A stretch of DNA of 64,000 nt. Origin: Armatimonadota bacterium (GTDB lineage: Bacteria > Armatimonadota > Fimbriimonadia > Fimbriimonadales > ATM1). The stretch spans positions 248,001 to 312,000 of the forward strand of contig QEUM01000004.1 of the NCBI GenBank assembly GCA_003577165.1, in the 5' to 3' direction. Positions 17,525 to 27,149 of this stretch are shown one piece after another (positions within the stretch are counted from its first letter, which is position 1; each line of letters starts with the position of its first letter). Position numbers and translations under genes: made by a program. Below the pieces are notes generated by a model. The model did no database searches, had not been told where the DNA came from, and was given only the letters and a program-made list of their open reading frames with translations.

Positions 17525-19576
17525 ATGCCAGCCAGCGCGAAGTCGAAGAAGCGTCCGATCCAGCCGGAAGACCTCACGAAGTTCATCTTCGTTTCCGATG
17601 CCCAGGTGTCGCCGAATGCCGATTCGGTCCTTTTTGTTCGACGCCACACGGGCGAAAAGAACGAGTCCGTCTCAAACATCTGGATTGCCTCAACGAGTGG
17701 AAAGACCATCCGGCAGTTCACGACGAGCGGCAAGGACGGTCATCCCCGCTGGTCACCTGACGGCGCGCGCATCGCATTCATAAGCGGCAGAAACAAGCCC
17801 AAATCTCAGATATTCGTGATGCGATCGGACGGCGGCGAAGCGACCGCTCTCACCGACTTTCCGGAAGGCTCCATCTCCGGCTTCAAGTGGTCTCCGGACG
17901 GAAAGCGCCTCGCGGTCTCCTTCCGCGAGCAGGATCCGATCTGGACGGAGGAGGCGGGCAAAAAGCGCGAACAGACCGGCGCTTCGACGCCCCCCCGAAT
18001 CACGGAGGAGATGTTCTATCGCCTCGACGGTGACGGTTACTTCCTCCATCAGCGGCACTACCTTTACATCGTAGATGCGGAAACCGGCGCCACGAAGAAG
18101 ATCTTCGACAAGGACAAGACCGGCTGGTTCGAATTCGACTGGTCACCCGATGGGAAGGAGTTGGTCGTCGCCGCGAACCTCGACCGTAATCCTCTATTGC
18201 ATCCGTGGAAATCGCGACTCTATCGCTTGGAAGTTGCTTCCGGAAAACTCAAGGAAATCCCGGGACAGTTCGACGGATCGAAGGAGTCACCGAAGTGGTC
18301 TCCCGACGGGAAGGCGATCGCGTTTGCCGGAAGGGAGGGCAAGGACAACGATTGGGGGTCCATGAATACGCACCTCTTTGTGTGCGATGCGAAGACGGGC
18401 AAGATGCGAAACCTGTCGGCGTCCGTGGATTACTGCCTCTCAGCGGCCGTGCTCTCCGATACGAAAGAAGCCGGTTACTCTGCGAACTTCGAATGGACTC
18501 AAGATTCGAAAGGGCTGCTCGTGAACCTCTCTTGGCACGGAGAATCACACATCGCACTCGTCGACTCAGCATCGGGGAAGTGGAGGCAACTGACGAAAGG
18601 GGCTGTGGCTCTCACTCTCGGTTCTCGAAGTTCGAACGGCAAGGTGTTGGGTCTCACCACTGGATCGCCGCTCGCGCTCGCGGAAGTCGCTATTGGACAG
18701 TTCTCCACTTCGGAAATCTCGGTACGGCAGTTAACTTCGTTCAACGAAGCCTTGTTGTCCGAACTGGATCTCGTGAAGCCGGAGTCGGTTTGGATTTCCA
18801 CCCCTGACGGTTCGAAGGTGCATGCGTGGTTTCTGAAGCCGCTGAACTACTCGCCCACCAAGAAGCATCCGGCAGTTCTCGAAATACACGGCGGGCCGCA
18901 CGCGCAATACGGTTTCGTGTTCTTCCATGAGTTTCAAGTGTTGGCAGCGAAGGGCTACATGGTGTTCTACAGCAACCCGAGAGGAAGCAAGGGCTACGGC
19001 GAGGCTCACTGTGACGCGATTCGAGGTGACTGGGGAAACAAAGACTGGATCGATGTTCAAGCCGTTGCCAACTACATGAGGTCAAGGAAGGACGTGGACT
19101 CAAAGCGCGTAGGCGTGATGGGAGGAAGTTACGGCGGATACATGACGAATTGGGTGATTTCGCACTCCAAGGAGTTCGCAGCCGCGATCACCGACCGGTG
19201 CGTTTCGAACCTCGTCAGCATGGCCGGGAACAGCGACTTCCCGTTCGTGCCGAACAGGTACTGGAAGGGCGACCCGTGGAGCAACTATCAGGTTCTGTGG
19301 TCTCAGAGCCCCATTCACTACTTCGACAAAGTGCAGACTCCGACGCTCATCATTCACAGCGAGGGCGACCTGAGGTGCAACGTGGAGCAGGGCGAGCAGG
19401 TGTTTACGGCCCTCAAGGTTCGAGGCATTCCGGCACGGTTCGTGCGGTATCCCCTTTCGACGAGCCACGGCATGAGCAGAGGCGGCCCTGCCGACCTGAG
19501 GATCCACCGCCTGAACGAAATCGTGAACTGGTGGGGTAAGTATCTGTCCGCGCGGCCCGCCAAGAAGCGACGCTAA
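17525..19576 (+). CDS. S9 family prolyl oligopeptidase-like serine peptidase
   Basis: A 683-aa peptidase of the S9C acylaminoacyl-peptidase/DPP type. Residues 20-400 form a beta-propeller with TolB-like repeats (HPRWSPDGARIAFIS, FKWSPDGKRLAVSF, PKWSPDGKAIAFAG). The C-terminal alpha/beta-hydrolase domain carries the triad Ser535 in GGSYGGYMTNW, Asp615 in EGDLRCNVEQ and His648 in TSHGMS. There is no signal peptide, so it is probably cytoplasmic, where it would trim short peptides. It starts about 100 bases after the preceding gene and stands apart from it. Confidence 0.93.
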   Translation: MPASAKSKKRPIQPEDLTKFIFVSDAQVSPNADSVLFVRRHTGEKNESVSNIWIASTSGKTIRQFTTSGKDGHPRWSPDGARIAFISGRNKPKSQIFVMRSDGGEATALTDFPEGSISGFKWSPDGKRLAVSFREQDPIWTEEAGKKREQTGASTPPRITEEMFYRLDGDGYFLHQRHYLYIVDAETGATKKIFDKDKTGWFEFDWSPDGKELVVAANLDRNPLLHPWKSRLYRLEVASGKLKEIPGQFDGSKESPKWSPDGKAIAFAGREGKDNDWGSMNTHLFVCDAKTGKMRNLSASVDYCLSAAVLSDTKEAGYSANFEWTQDSKGLLVNLSWHGESHIALVDSASGKWRQLTKGAVALTLGSRSSNGKVLGLTTGSPLALAEVAIGQFSTSEISVRQLTSFNEALLSELDLVKPESVWISTPDGSKVHAWFLKPLNYSPTKKHPAVLEIHGGPHAQYGFVFFHEFQVLAAKGYMVFYSNPRGSKGYGEAHCDAIRGDWGNKDWIDVQAVANYMRSRKDVDSKRVGVMGGSYGGYMTNWVISHSKEFAAAITDRCVSNLVSMAGNSDFPFVPNRYWKGDPWSNYQVLWSQSPIHYFDKVQTPTLIIHSEGDLRCNVEQGEQVFTALKVRGIPARFVRYPLSTSHGMSRGGPADLRIHRLNEIVNWWGKYLSARPAKKRR

Positions 19577-19586
19577 GGAGCAACCT

Positions 19587-19910
19587 TTGGGAATTCGGTT
19601 TAGGCGTATCTACTGGGTCACGGAGCAGCTCGATGATGCGGGCAGGAGCGAAGTGACGGGAATCTTCACCTCCATCCCGGACCTCGTGGAGCGCGGGGTG
19701 GGGATCCGTCCGATCTGCGACAAGAACGCCGGCTTCCGAATCACCCTTTGCGCACTTGACTCGCCGAATGCGCCTCTTGCGCGGTTTGGTGAAGCCGAAT
19801 TCGGCGAAGTGGAGACGCGGCTCGCGGAGTTCATCGAAACGGGCGAGATCTCCACAGAGGAAGTGGCCACCCTCGCGGCTACGCTGCGAGAGTGCATGAA
19901 GAAGGCGTAG
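19587..19910 (+). CDS. Hypothetical protein, 107 aa, TTG start
   Basis: A 107-aa soluble protein beginning at TTG 19587, with an AAGGAG Shine-Dalgarno at 19575-19580 that overlaps the stop of the S9 peptidase gene, so the two are probably cotranslated. It is composed of an N-terminal strand (FRRIYWVTEQLD), a mixed middle and an acidic helical C-terminus (ETRLAEFIETGEISTEEVATLAATL). I do not recognise the family. Confidence 0.65.
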   Translation: MGIRFRRIYWVTEQLDDAGRSEVTGIFTSIPDLVERGVGIRPICDKNAGFRITLCALDSPNAPLARFGEAEFGEVETRLAEFIETGEISTEEVATLAATLRECMKKA

Positions 19911-19911
19911 C

Positions 19912-21033
19912 TCAGAGCAAGATTCGGGGGTGGCGGCGACGAGTGTCCGCTAGGGCCCTGCTCTCTGGGTAATCCCGTTCCAACTGCTTGAGATAGTGCT
20001 GGGCGCCGGCCGGGTCGTCTTTGGCCGCGATGTCTACGAGCATCCCGAGAGCTTCTGCGACTGATTCCCCAGGAGCCTCTTCCAAAAGTGTCATCAGAAG
20101 GCGCTCCGCAGCTTCGGGGTTCCGTGCGGACAAGGCCCTGGCTGCTGCGATCCGCTCCTCGGTCGTCGTCACCGACGCAGCCTTCAGGCGGCACAGCTCG
20201 AGCGCGGCGTACCCGCCCTCGTGCTCAGGGCTCGTCCGGAGCAATTCGCCGAGCGCAGCCACCGCCCCATCTGTGTCCCCGACTGCGAGCCTTGACTCCG
20301 CCAGCGTCTTCAGCCCCTTGGGGTCGCGGGGCTTGTCTGCGAGCCTCTCCCGAGCCGCAGAGGCGAGCGAGTCGGCTGTGCGCCCGGCCGCCTCAGCCAT
20401 CCTCCGCTCGGAGGCTTCGTCCTTCGCTCCCTGCGGCGCGCGGAAGATCAGCGCGAGCAGAAGGCCGGCCAGGAGCCCACCCAGGTGAGTCCAGTAGGCG
20501 GTCGCAGTGCCGAACCGGGAAGCCGAGAACGCCGCGCCCGCGACTTGCAAGCCGGCCCAGACGGCGACGACAACATAGGCAGGTACGGCGACGCGCGGGA
20601 GGAGCGGAACGCAACGTCGGTAGAACCTCACCCACGCGTACCCGATGACGCCTGCGATCGAAGCGCTCGCGCCGATCACAGGCTCGCCCGCGAGGAAGGT
20701 CGTCGCCCACGTTGCCATAGCCCAGTGGGCGCCGAACCCGACGAGGCCTGTGAATACGTAGAGGATCAGGAAACGAACTCCTCCGATCGAACTCTCTACG
20801 AGAGGTCCGAGCGCAGCGAGCAGCAGCATGTTGCCCAACAGGTGCAGGGGCTCGATGTGAGTGAACTGCGCGGTGAGGGCAGACGTCAGGCGCAGCAGAA
20901 TCGTCGGCGAGACGAGGGGAGCGGGGACGAATCCGTTCTTCCAGGCCGCGTCGACATCACCCAGGTAGAAGCCCGCCGCCACCAGGTTTGCTCCCAGGAG
21001 CAAGAGGGTTGCGAACGGGACCCTGCGCGACAT
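19912..21033 (-). CDS. Rhomboid-family intramembrane serine protease with C-terminal TPR-like region
   Basis: A 373-aa protein with about six membrane helices in residues 5-195 followed by a soluble helical domain. Rhomboid motifs are HLLGNMLLL (residues 64-72), the nucleophile Ser123 in GASASIAG, and the catalytic His183 in WTHLGGLLAG. Residues 220-370 look like tetratricopeptide-type helices (LKTLAESRLAVGDTDGAVAALGELL, PEAAERLLMTLLEEAP). It would cleave membrane protein segments within the bilayer; substrates are unknown. It lies 6 bases downstream of the YebC gene, probably in one operon. Confidence 0.88.
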   Translation of the reverse strand: MSRRVPFATLLLLGANLVAAGFYLGDVDAAWKNGFVPAPLVSPTILLRLTSALTAQFTHIEPLHLLGNMLLLAALGPLVESSIGGVRFLILYVFTGLVGFGAHWAMATWATTFLAGEPVIGASASIAGVIGYAWVRFYRRCVPLLPRVAVPAYVVVAVWAGLQVAGAAFSASRFGTATAYWTHLGGLLAGLLLALIFRAPQGAKDEASERRMAEAAGRTADSLASAARERLADKPRDPKGLKTLAESRLAVGDTDGAVAALGELLRTSPEHEGGYAALELCRLKAASVTTTEERIAAARALSARNPEAAERLLMTLLEEAPGESVAEALGMLVDIAAKDDPAGAQHYLKQLERDYPESRALADTRRRHPRILL

Positions 21034-21039
21034 ATTCGA

Positions 21040-21774
21040 TTAGCCGACGTCGTCCGGAATCTCCGCGTTGAAGTACGTTTCCTGCACGTCGTCCAACTCG
21101 TCCAGGCGTTCAAGGAGGCGAACCAGCCGCTCAGCGTCCTCTCGCGAAATCTCCGTCATGTTTGTCGGGTTCATCGCGAGTTCCGCCTCGAGGATTTCGA
21201 ATCCGGCTCCGCTCAAGCTGATCTGCACCGCATGAAAGGCGTCGACTGGGGTCACGACGAGGAAGCCGCGTTCCTCCTCTTTGACGTCTTCGGCCCCAGC
21301 GTCCAAGGCCGCCAGAGTCAGGTCCTCTTCCGAAGTTCCGTTCTTCGCGATGAGAATCTCGCCCTGTTGTTTGAATTGCCAACTGACCGATCCGTTCTCG
21401 GCCAGATTCCCTCCCTCTTTGCCGAAAGCGTGGCGGAGTTCCGGCACAGTGCGGTTCTTGTTGTCCGTGAGGCACTTCACCATGATCGCGACGCCGCCGG
21501 GGCCGTATCCCTCGTACATCAGTTCTTCGACGTTGGAGCCTTCGCCGCCTCCGGTCGCCTTTTCGATCGCTCTCTGTATCGTATCGTTGGGCATCCGGTT
21601 CGACTTTGCCTTTGCGATTGCGGTGCGGAGACGCGAGTTGCCCTCGGGGTCAGGTCCGCCGACCTTCGCGGATACGATGATCTCGCGAGACAGTTTCGTG
21701 AAGAGATTGCCTCGCAAGGCGTCCTGCTTGCCCTTGCGGATTCTGATGTTTGCCCACTTCGAGTGGCCGGCCAT
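21040..21774 (-). CDS. yebC: YebC/PmpR family transcription or translation factor
   Basis: A 244-aa YebC/PmpR (TACO1-like) protein. The N-terminus MAGHSKWANIRIRKGKQD is diagnostic, followed by FTKLSREIIVSAKVGG, MPNDTIQRAIEKA and YEGYGPGGVAIMVKCLTDNKNRT. Family members act as DNA-binding regulators or as translation factors helping ribosomes through difficult motifs. ATG 21774 is chosen over an upstream ATG that adds four non-conserved residues. Confidence 0.95.
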   Translation of the reverse strand: MAGHSKWANIRIRKGKQDALRGNLFTKLSREIIVSAKVGGPDPEGNSRLRTAIAKAKSNRMPNDTIQRAIEKATGGGEGSNVEELMYEGYGPGGVAIMVKCLTDNKNRTVPELRHAFGKEGGNLAENGSVSWQFKQQGEILIAKNGTSEEDLTLAALDAGAEDVKEEERGFLVVTPVDAFHAVQISLSGAGFEILEAELAMNPTNMTEISREDAERLVRLLERLDELDDVQETYFNAEIPDDVG

Positions 21775-21879
21775 GCGAGCCGCCATTGTGGCAAACGGGC
21801 GACTCGAGGGTCAAATGGCCCCCAACAAATACCAGTTCCGTCGGAACCTGTCCGGTATGGCGACAGCGATCGTAGGTAG

Positions 21880-22347
21880 ATGAGGAATGTCGTGAACCGG
21901 ATGCCGCCGCCAAACCGTCGTTTGAGATTGAACGTGCATACCACCGAATCGGTCGGCGTGGGGCGGTTCGCGCTTCGCGCCAAGAGGCGTGCTGTTTGGA
22001 TCTCTATCGTCGGCGACCTCGACCGCGCATGCCCTCCGGCGGCTGACGTCGTCGAACGGGTCGCTCAGAGTTCGAAGGACATCGTCCTTCTCGACCTGCG
22101 GGCTGCGAGCAAACTCGACAGTTTTGCCATCGACTGGCTGGAGCAGGTGACGGCCAAACTTGTAGCGATGGGCGTCAGCGTCCGCATCGTCTCGCAAGAA
22201 GGCTCGAAGGTCAGCCGCATCCTCCGCGTAATGAAGTTCGACCGGTTCCTTGGGGTCTTCGGATCGCTTGCGGGCGCCCTGCGCTTCGGTCGAAAGGCGC
22301 GCACGCTTCGGCTGCGCCGCGCACCTTCTCCGGCGGGCGGAAACTAA
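21880..22347 (+). CDS. STAS-domain protein (anti-sigma-factor antagonist-like)
   Basis: A 155-aa protein with a STAS fold between about residues 35 and 130: AVWISIVGDLDRA (first strand), DIVLLDLRAASKLDSFAIDWLEQV, with Ser in the position normally phosphorylated, and VSVRIVSQEGSKVSRILRVMKFDRFLGVF. N- and C-terminal tails are basic. STAS proteins regulate anti-sigma kinases or act as signalling modules. No partner kinase or phosphatase is adjacent. Its stop falls one base before the end of the convergent purF gene. Confidence 0.78.
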   Translation: MRNVVNRMPPPNRRLRLNVHTTESVGVGRFALRAKRRAVWISIVGDLDRACPPAADVVERVAQSSKDIVLLDLRAASKLDSFAIDWLEQVTAKLVAMGVSVRIVSQEGSKVSRILRVMKFDRFLGVFGSLAGALRFGRKARTLRLRRAPSPAGGN

Positions 22348-22348
22348 C

Positions 22349-23836
22349 TCACTCGCTGTCGAACTCGAGCGCCGGCTGTCCGCTGCGCACGGTTGCGAAC
22401 GCTCCCACCTTCGGCTTCTCGAAGATGTCTTTTTGGACTTCGACCGGGACGGGTATTGGGTAGTCGCCGTTGAAGCATGCTAAGCAGAAAGTGTTCTTCG
22501 GCTTTCCAACGGCTCGCACCGCGCCGTCGATGCTGAGATAACCGAGACTGGTTGCGCCGATGTGCTGTCGGATCTCTTCGACGCTCCACTTTGCGGCAGC
22601 GAGTTCTCCGCGACGGGCCATGTCGATGCCGTAGAAGCAGGGATGCACGATCGGCGGCGCTGTAATTCGAACGTGAACTTCACTCGCGCCGCTCTCAAAG
22701 AGCAATCGAACGATCTGCTTCGTCGTCGTCGCGCGAACGATGGAATCGTCGACGAGAACAAGTCTCTGGCCGCGGATATTTTCGACAAGCGGCGTGAGTT
22801 TGAGGCGAACGCCCAGTTCGCGCATCCTCTGGTCGGGTTGGATGAACGTTCGATGGATGTAGCGGCTCTTGATCAGCCCTTCGCCGTATGGGATTCCGCT
22901 GACACGCGAGAAGCCGAGTGCCCCGGGGATTCCTGTGTCAGGCACAGGAATCACGACGTCCGCATCGGCCGGATGCTCGCGCGCGAGTTCCATTCCCATC
23001 TGCGTCCGCGCCTGATAAAGGAGGGTGCCGTACATCGTTGAGTCGGGGCGTGCGAAGTAAATAAACTCGAACATGCACATCGCGGGGCGGGAGGCGGGAA
23101 CGCCTTGGCTCAGCCTGTACCCGCTTTCGTCTATGACGACGATCTGCCCCGGCTCGAGCTCGAACAGCAGGTCTGCTCCGACCGGGTTGAAGGCGCACGT
23201 CTCGCTCGCGAGAACGTAACCACCGTCCGGCAGTTTTCCGACGACGAGAGGTCGAATCCCGGACGGATCACGGAAGCCGATGACTTGACGCGGGGTTAGG
23301 ATCGCAACGCTGTATGCGCCCTGCAGTTTCCGCATGATCGAACCGATTGCGTGTTCGATGTGGTTGTGCTTTTCGCGGGACAGCAGTTTCGCCATGACCT
23401 CGCTGTCGTTCGTAGTGTCGAACACCTCGCCATCCTGCTCCAGGCTGTGTCGAAGTTCGGCAGCGTTGATCAGGTTCCCGTTGTGAGCAACTGCGATGTC
23501 GCCCACCATGGTGGTGCAGCTCATCGGCTGCGCGTTTCTTCGAACGCTGGATCCGGTCGTCGAGTACCTCGTGTGACCAATCCCGATGTGGCCGGGCAGC
23601 GTCCGCAGGATGTCTTCGTTGAAGACCTGGCTCACCAGGCCCATGTCCTTGTGCATCCGTATCTTGGTTCCGTCGGATACGGCGATCCCACAGGACTCCT
23701 GACCGCGGTGCTGCAGCGCGAACAACCCGAAGAAGCAAGTTCGAGCCGCCTCGATGTCGGGTCCGAAGACTCCGAAGATTCCGCACTCTTCCCTGGGCGT
23801 GTCGAAATCTGGATCCCAGACGCCCGATGCGGTCAT
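22349..23836 (-). CDS. purF: Amidophosphoribosyltransferase
   Basis: First committed enzyme of purine synthesis: makes phosphoribosylamine from PRPP and glutamine. From ATG 23836 (MTASGVWDPDFDTPREEC) the nucleophile of the glutaminase domain is Cys18 in EECGIFGVFG, so a 17-residue propeptide must be removed, as in the B. subtilis-type enzyme. The PRPP loop is LVLVDDSIVRATT. The C-terminal FCLACFNGDYP with an upstream Cys fits a 4Fe-4S-binding PurF. The frame is open further upstream, but that would overlap the divergent purM leader. Confidence 0.95.
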   Translation of the reverse strand: MTASGVWDPDFDTPREECGIFGVFGPDIEAARTCFFGLFALQHRGQESCGIAVSDGTKIRMHKDMGLVSQVFNEDILRTLPGHIGIGHTRYSTTGSSVRRNAQPMSCTTMVGDIAVAHNGNLINAAELRHSLEQDGEVFDTTNDSEVMAKLLSREKHNHIEHAIGSIMRKLQGAYSVAILTPRQVIGFRDPSGIRPLVVGKLPDGGYVLASETCAFNPVGADLLFELEPGQIVVIDESGYRLSQGVPASRPAMCMFEFIYFARPDSTMYGTLLYQARTQMGMELAREHPADADVVIPVPDTGIPGALGFSRVSGIPYGEGLIKSRYIHRTFIQPDQRMRELGVRLKLTPLVENIRGQRLVLVDDSIVRATTTKQIVRLLFESGASEVHVRITAPPIVHPCFYGIDMARRGELAAAKWSVEEIRQHIGATSLGYLSIDGAVRAVGKPKNTFCLACFNGDYPIPVPVEVQKDIFEKPKVGAFATVRSGQPALEFDSE

Positions 23837-23927
23837 ACGCAGATTATGATGGATGCGGGGCTTGCGGCGGAGCGTTCGTCTCACGTAGAACCGCCCGCAG
23901 GGACGGGGGATGGTAACCTCGGACCCC

Positions 23928-24968
23928 ATGCCGGACCAGGGCCTCACCTACGGGGCAAGCGGAGTCGATATCGGGGAACAGAACCGGGCCATTCGCCTGT
24001 TCCGCGACGCCGTCCGCTCGACCTACAACGAGAGCGTGCTCAGCGACGTGGGCAGCTTCGGAGGCCTGTTCTCGACCCGTTTCGAGGGCATGGTCGAGCC
24101 GCTTCTTGTCAGCAGCATCGACGGAGTCGGCACGAAGACAAAGATCGCGATCGCCCTGGGCATGTACGAGGGGCTCGGTCGTGACATCGTCGGACACTCC
24201 GTCAACGACATCCTGGCCCAGGGGGCGAAGCCGCTCTTCTTCCTCGACTACTTTGCGACAAGCAAGCTGTCCGCGGAGATCGTGCGCGATGTCGTGCAGG
24301 GGGCGGCCGAGGCTTGCCGGGCGAACGGCTGCGTTCTCATCGGAGGCGAGATCGCCGAACTTCCCGGCGTGTATTCCGAAGGCGAGATCGACGTTGTCGG
24401 GGCCATCGTCGGCGTCGTGGACCGTGAAAAAGTCTTGCCCAAGCACCACACGTCCGCCGGCGACCTCCTCATCGGCCTCGCATCGGACGGCCTCCACACG
24501 AATGGGTACAGCCTTGCGCGCAAGGCTCTCTTCGAGGTCGCAGGGAAGCAGCCCGACGAGGAGATTCCCGAATTGGGTCGCACGATCGGAGAGGAGTTGC
24601 TTCGTCCGCACCGATGCTATTTCCGTGCCCTCGAACCGCTCCTTGAAGAGGGCGGATTCATCAACGCCATCGCGCACATTACTGGCGGCGGCTTCTACGA
24701 GAACATTCCGAGGGTCATTCCTCAGGATTGTCGCGCGGTTGTCGAAAGACGTTCCTGGACGCCTCAGCCGATCTTCCAGATGATTCAACAGGCGGGGGAC
24801 GTGCCAGATGACGAGATGTACCGGACCTTTAACATGGGCATCGGAATGGTGTTGGTTTGCCCGAGTGTGCGCGCGAATGCCGTGCTTCAGAGGCTCAATG
24901 AATCCGGAGAATCCGCGTACATGATCGGAGAACTCTCGAAAGGCGGCGGAGACGTCGCCATAGTGTAA
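23928..24968 (+). CDS. purM: Phosphoribosylformylglycinamidine cyclo-ligase
   Basis: AIR synthetase, step five of purine synthesis. Recognisable blocks are TYGASGVDIGEQNRAI, the ATP/metal loop region SSIDGVGTKTKIA, GHSVNDILAQGAKPLFFLDYFA, GGEIAELPGVY and NAIAHITGGGFYENIPRV. ATG 23928 (MPDQGLTYG) is preferred; ATG 23910 adds six residues. It is divergent from purF across about 90 bases, so the two purine genes probably share a control region. Confidence 0.95.
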   Translation: MPDQGLTYGASGVDIGEQNRAIRLFRDAVRSTYNESVLSDVGSFGGLFSTRFEGMVEPLLVSSIDGVGTKTKIAIALGMYEGLGRDIVGHSVNDILAQGAKPLFFLDYFATSKLSAEIVRDVVQGAAEACRANGCVLIGGEIAELPGVYSEGEIDVVGAIVGVVDREKVLPKHHTSAGDLLIGLASDGLHTNGYSLARKALFEVAGKQPDEEIPELGRTIGEELLRPHRCYFRALEPLLEEGGFINAIAHITGGGFYENIPRVIPQDCRAVVERRSWTPQPIFQMIQQAGDVPDDEMYRTFNMGIGMVLVCPSVRANAVLQRLNESGESAYMIGELSKGGGDVAIV

Positions 24969-24976
24969 GGACAAAC

Positions 24977-25744
24977 ATGGGGCTGTTGGAAGGAAAGCGG
25001 GGAGTCGTCTTCGGAGTCGCGAACCAACGCAGCATCGCATGGGCTGTCGCCGACCTCGCGGCCCAACACGGAGCAACGATCGCCATCGGCGTTCAAAACG
25101 AACGCATGGCAGAGACTGCCGCGAAACTGATCGAAGGCCGAAGCGGATTCCAACTTGTGCAAGTCGACCTGAACGACGACGAACAGTTGACGGCGTGCGC
25201 AGAAACTCTGAAGCGTCAGTTCGGCGCGCTGGACTTCGCAGTTCACAGCGTCGCATACGCGCTTCGAGAGGACCTCGCCGGCCGATTCATCGAGACCAGC
25301 CGCGAGGGCTTCAAAGTCGCCCTCGAAACCTCTGCTTACACCTTCGTCGCGATGGCGAAGGCGTTGGAGGAGATTTTCGCTGAGGATGCCAGCGTCATTA
25401 CGATGACATATCTCGGGAGTCAGCGCGTGCTTCCTGGATATAACGTGATGGGTGTCGCGAAGGCCGCGCTGGAAGCCGCGACCCGATACCTCGCGCACGA
25501 CCTCGGCGATCGCGGCATCCGCGTCAACGCGGTTTCGCCTGGACCGATCAACACCGTCGCTGCCCGAGGCATCCGAGGGTTCACGCAGATACTCGACGTG
25601 GTCTCCCAGAGAACGCCGCTCAAACGGCCTGCGGAGCAGGCGGAAGTCGCCAACACCTCTCTGTATCTCCTCAGCGATTTAAGTCGCGGAGTTACGGGTC
25701 AGACGATTTACGTCGACAGCGGCTATTCCGTAATGGGACTCTGA
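24977..25744 (+). CDS. fabI: Enoyl-[acyl-carrier-protein] reductase (NADH)
   Basis: Short-chain dehydrogenase that completes each fatty-acid elongation cycle. Residues 1-25 (GKRGVVFGVANQRSIAWAVAD) form the FabI-type nucleotide-binding loop. The catalytic Tyr-x6-Lys is in GYNVMGVAKAALEA, and RVNAVSPGPINTVAARGI is the substrate-loop region of FabI. Length is 255 aa, as expected. An AAGGA ribosome site precedes ATG 24977, 8 bases after purM; they are likely cotranscribed. Confidence 0.95.
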   Translation: MGLLEGKRGVVFGVANQRSIAWAVADLAAQHGATIAIGVQNERMAETAAKLIEGRSGFQLVQVDLNDDEQLTACAETLKRQFGALDFAVHSVAYALREDLAGRFIETSREGFKVALETSAYTFVAMAKALEEIFAEDASVITMTYLGSQRVLPGYNVMGVAKAALEAATRYLAHDLGDRGIRVNAVSPGPINTVAARGIRGFTQILDVVSQRTPLKRPAEQAEVANTSLYLLSDLSRGVTGQTIYVDSGYSVMGL

Positions 25745-25748
25745 CCGA

Positions 25749-26603
25749 GTGCTCCTCTGCGTCGCCAACTGGTCGGAAGGGCGGGACGAGGTCACGCTTG
25801 CCGATATTCGGTGGGCGATGCGATCCAGCGAAGTGAAGATTCACTATGAAGGATCCGATCCAGACCACAACCGAATCGTGACGGCTTTCTCCGGATGGCC
25901 TGACGACGTAGACCGCGCGCTGTTCAAAATCGCCGATGCAGCGCTCGATCGCATGGACATGCGCAAGCATGAGGGCGTTCATCCTCGAATCGGCGCCCTC
26001 GATGTGTGTCCGTTCATCATCGTTGGAGACTCACCCACTGTCGAGGAAGCGAAGTCGTGGATCGCATGGGTGGCCGAGCGATTCGCTAAGAAGTACGACG
26101 TGCCCGTGCTTCTGTATGAAAAGAGCGAAACGGGAAAGCACGCCGCCGACCTTCCTTCGCTCCGCAAGGGTCAATACGAAGGGCTGTTCGGGCGAAACCT
26201 CGATCCCGACTTCGGTCCACGGACTGCAAACCCCTGGTACGGGGCGACAGTGATGGGGCTGCGCGACTGGCTGCTCGCCGTGAACGTGAACCTTGCGACC
26301 GAGGATGTCGCCATCGCCCGGCAGATCGCTCGCGACTTGCGCCGGGTCCGCGACGCTGATCCTGGGTTTGCAGGCGTGCGTGCGCTCGGACTTCCTCTGC
26401 CGTCACGGGGCCTTTCTCAGGTTTCGATGAACCTCACCCGGCCCGACGAAACTTCGTTCGACCCGATCGCGGAGTGGATCGAAAGGCGGGCGGGCGAGTT
26501 GGGCACGTCCCTTGCGGGAACCGAACTCATCGGAGTGATCCGCCGCAAGGACCTCGAGCGAGCCTCACGCCTTACTGCGCGCCCTGAGCAGGTGGTGTGC
26601 TGA
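25749..26603 (+). CDS. Glutamate formimidoyltransferase
   Basis: Transfers a formimidoyl group between glutamate and tetrahydrofolate, linking histidine breakdown to one-carbon metabolism. Hallmarks are CVANWSEGRD near the N-terminus (usually CVPNFSEGRD), HNRIVTAFSG, RMDMRKHEGVHPRIGALDVCPFI, and a GLRDWLLAVNVNL block. The fused cyclodeaminase domain of animal FTCD is absent. The GTG start at 25749 is 4 bases after fabI. No other histidine-degradation gene is nearby. Confidence 0.9.
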   Translation: MLLCVANWSEGRDEVTLADIRWAMRSSEVKIHYEGSDPDHNRIVTAFSGWPDDVDRALFKIADAALDRMDMRKHEGVHPRIGALDVCPFIIVGDSPTVEEAKSWIAWVAERFAKKYDVPVLLYEKSETGKHAADLPSLRKGQYEGLFGRNLDPDFGPRTANPWYGATVMGLRDWLLAVNVNLATEDVAIARQIARDLRRVRDADPGFAGVRALGLPLPSRGLSQVSMNLTRPDETSFDPIAEWIERRAGELGTSLAGTELIGVIRRKDLERASRLTARPEQVVC

Positions 26604-26636
26604 ATTTGAGCGCGAAGCCGAAGTAAAATCCACCCA

Positions 26637-27149
26637 ATGCCAACTTGGAAGCCAGGCGACAGGGTGAAAGTCATCTCGCGCAAGCAGACGGAAGCCGACA
26701 AAGAGACGAACCAGTATTTCCCCCATATGGCGCACCTCACTGGCACGGTCGCGCAGGTCTTTTCAAAGGATGAAGTAGCCGTGCGCGTCGATGAGGATGC
26801 AATGCCGAAACTGCTCGCCGATGTTCACACCGAGGCCGTCCGCAGAATGCGCGCCAAGTTCATCGAATCGTTGGGCGAAGAGCAGAGGAGAAAACTCTCC
26901 AAAGAGGAGCGGCAGTTCAGCGCAAACTTTGTTTTGCTGCTGAGAAGCGCGGATCTTGAGAAGGGACCCAAAGCCCCACCGAAGGCTCAACCCTCACTCC
27001 TCGATGATGACGAAGAGGAGTACGACGGCACCTCGGTTCGAACCGACGTCCCATACGACGACGCGAGCGTTCCGGATCAGTCGAAACGCAAGACGAAGAA
27101 GGAGCTTGCCGCAGCCGAGGCGGCCGAACTGAAAAGGCGTCGCAACTAA
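26637..27149 (+). CDS. Hypothetical protein, 170 aa, charged
   Basis: Begins WKPGDRVKVISRKQTEADKE and continues HLTGTVAQVFSKDEVAVRVD, a small beta-barrel (KOW/SH3-like) look at residues 3-60. A helical segment and a long charged, low-complexity tail (residues 120-170, mixed Asp/Glu then Lys/Arg) follow. This layout suggests a nucleic-acid or ribosome-associated protein, but I do not recognise a named family. It overlaps the stop of the convergent methyltransferase gene by 4 bases. Confidence 0.65.
   Translation: MPTWKPGDRVKVISRKQTEADKETNQYFPHMAHLTGTVAQVFSKDEVAVRVDEDAMPKLLADVHTEAVRRMRAKFIESLGEEQRRKLSKEERQFSANFVLLLRSADLEKGPKAPPKAQPSLLDDDEEEYDGTSVRTDVPYDDASVPDQSKRKTKKELAAAEAAELKRRRN

Noticed and set aside
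23844-25256. 470-codon minus-strand open frame opposite purM and fabI
   Set aside because: No family features; both plus-strand genes are certain.
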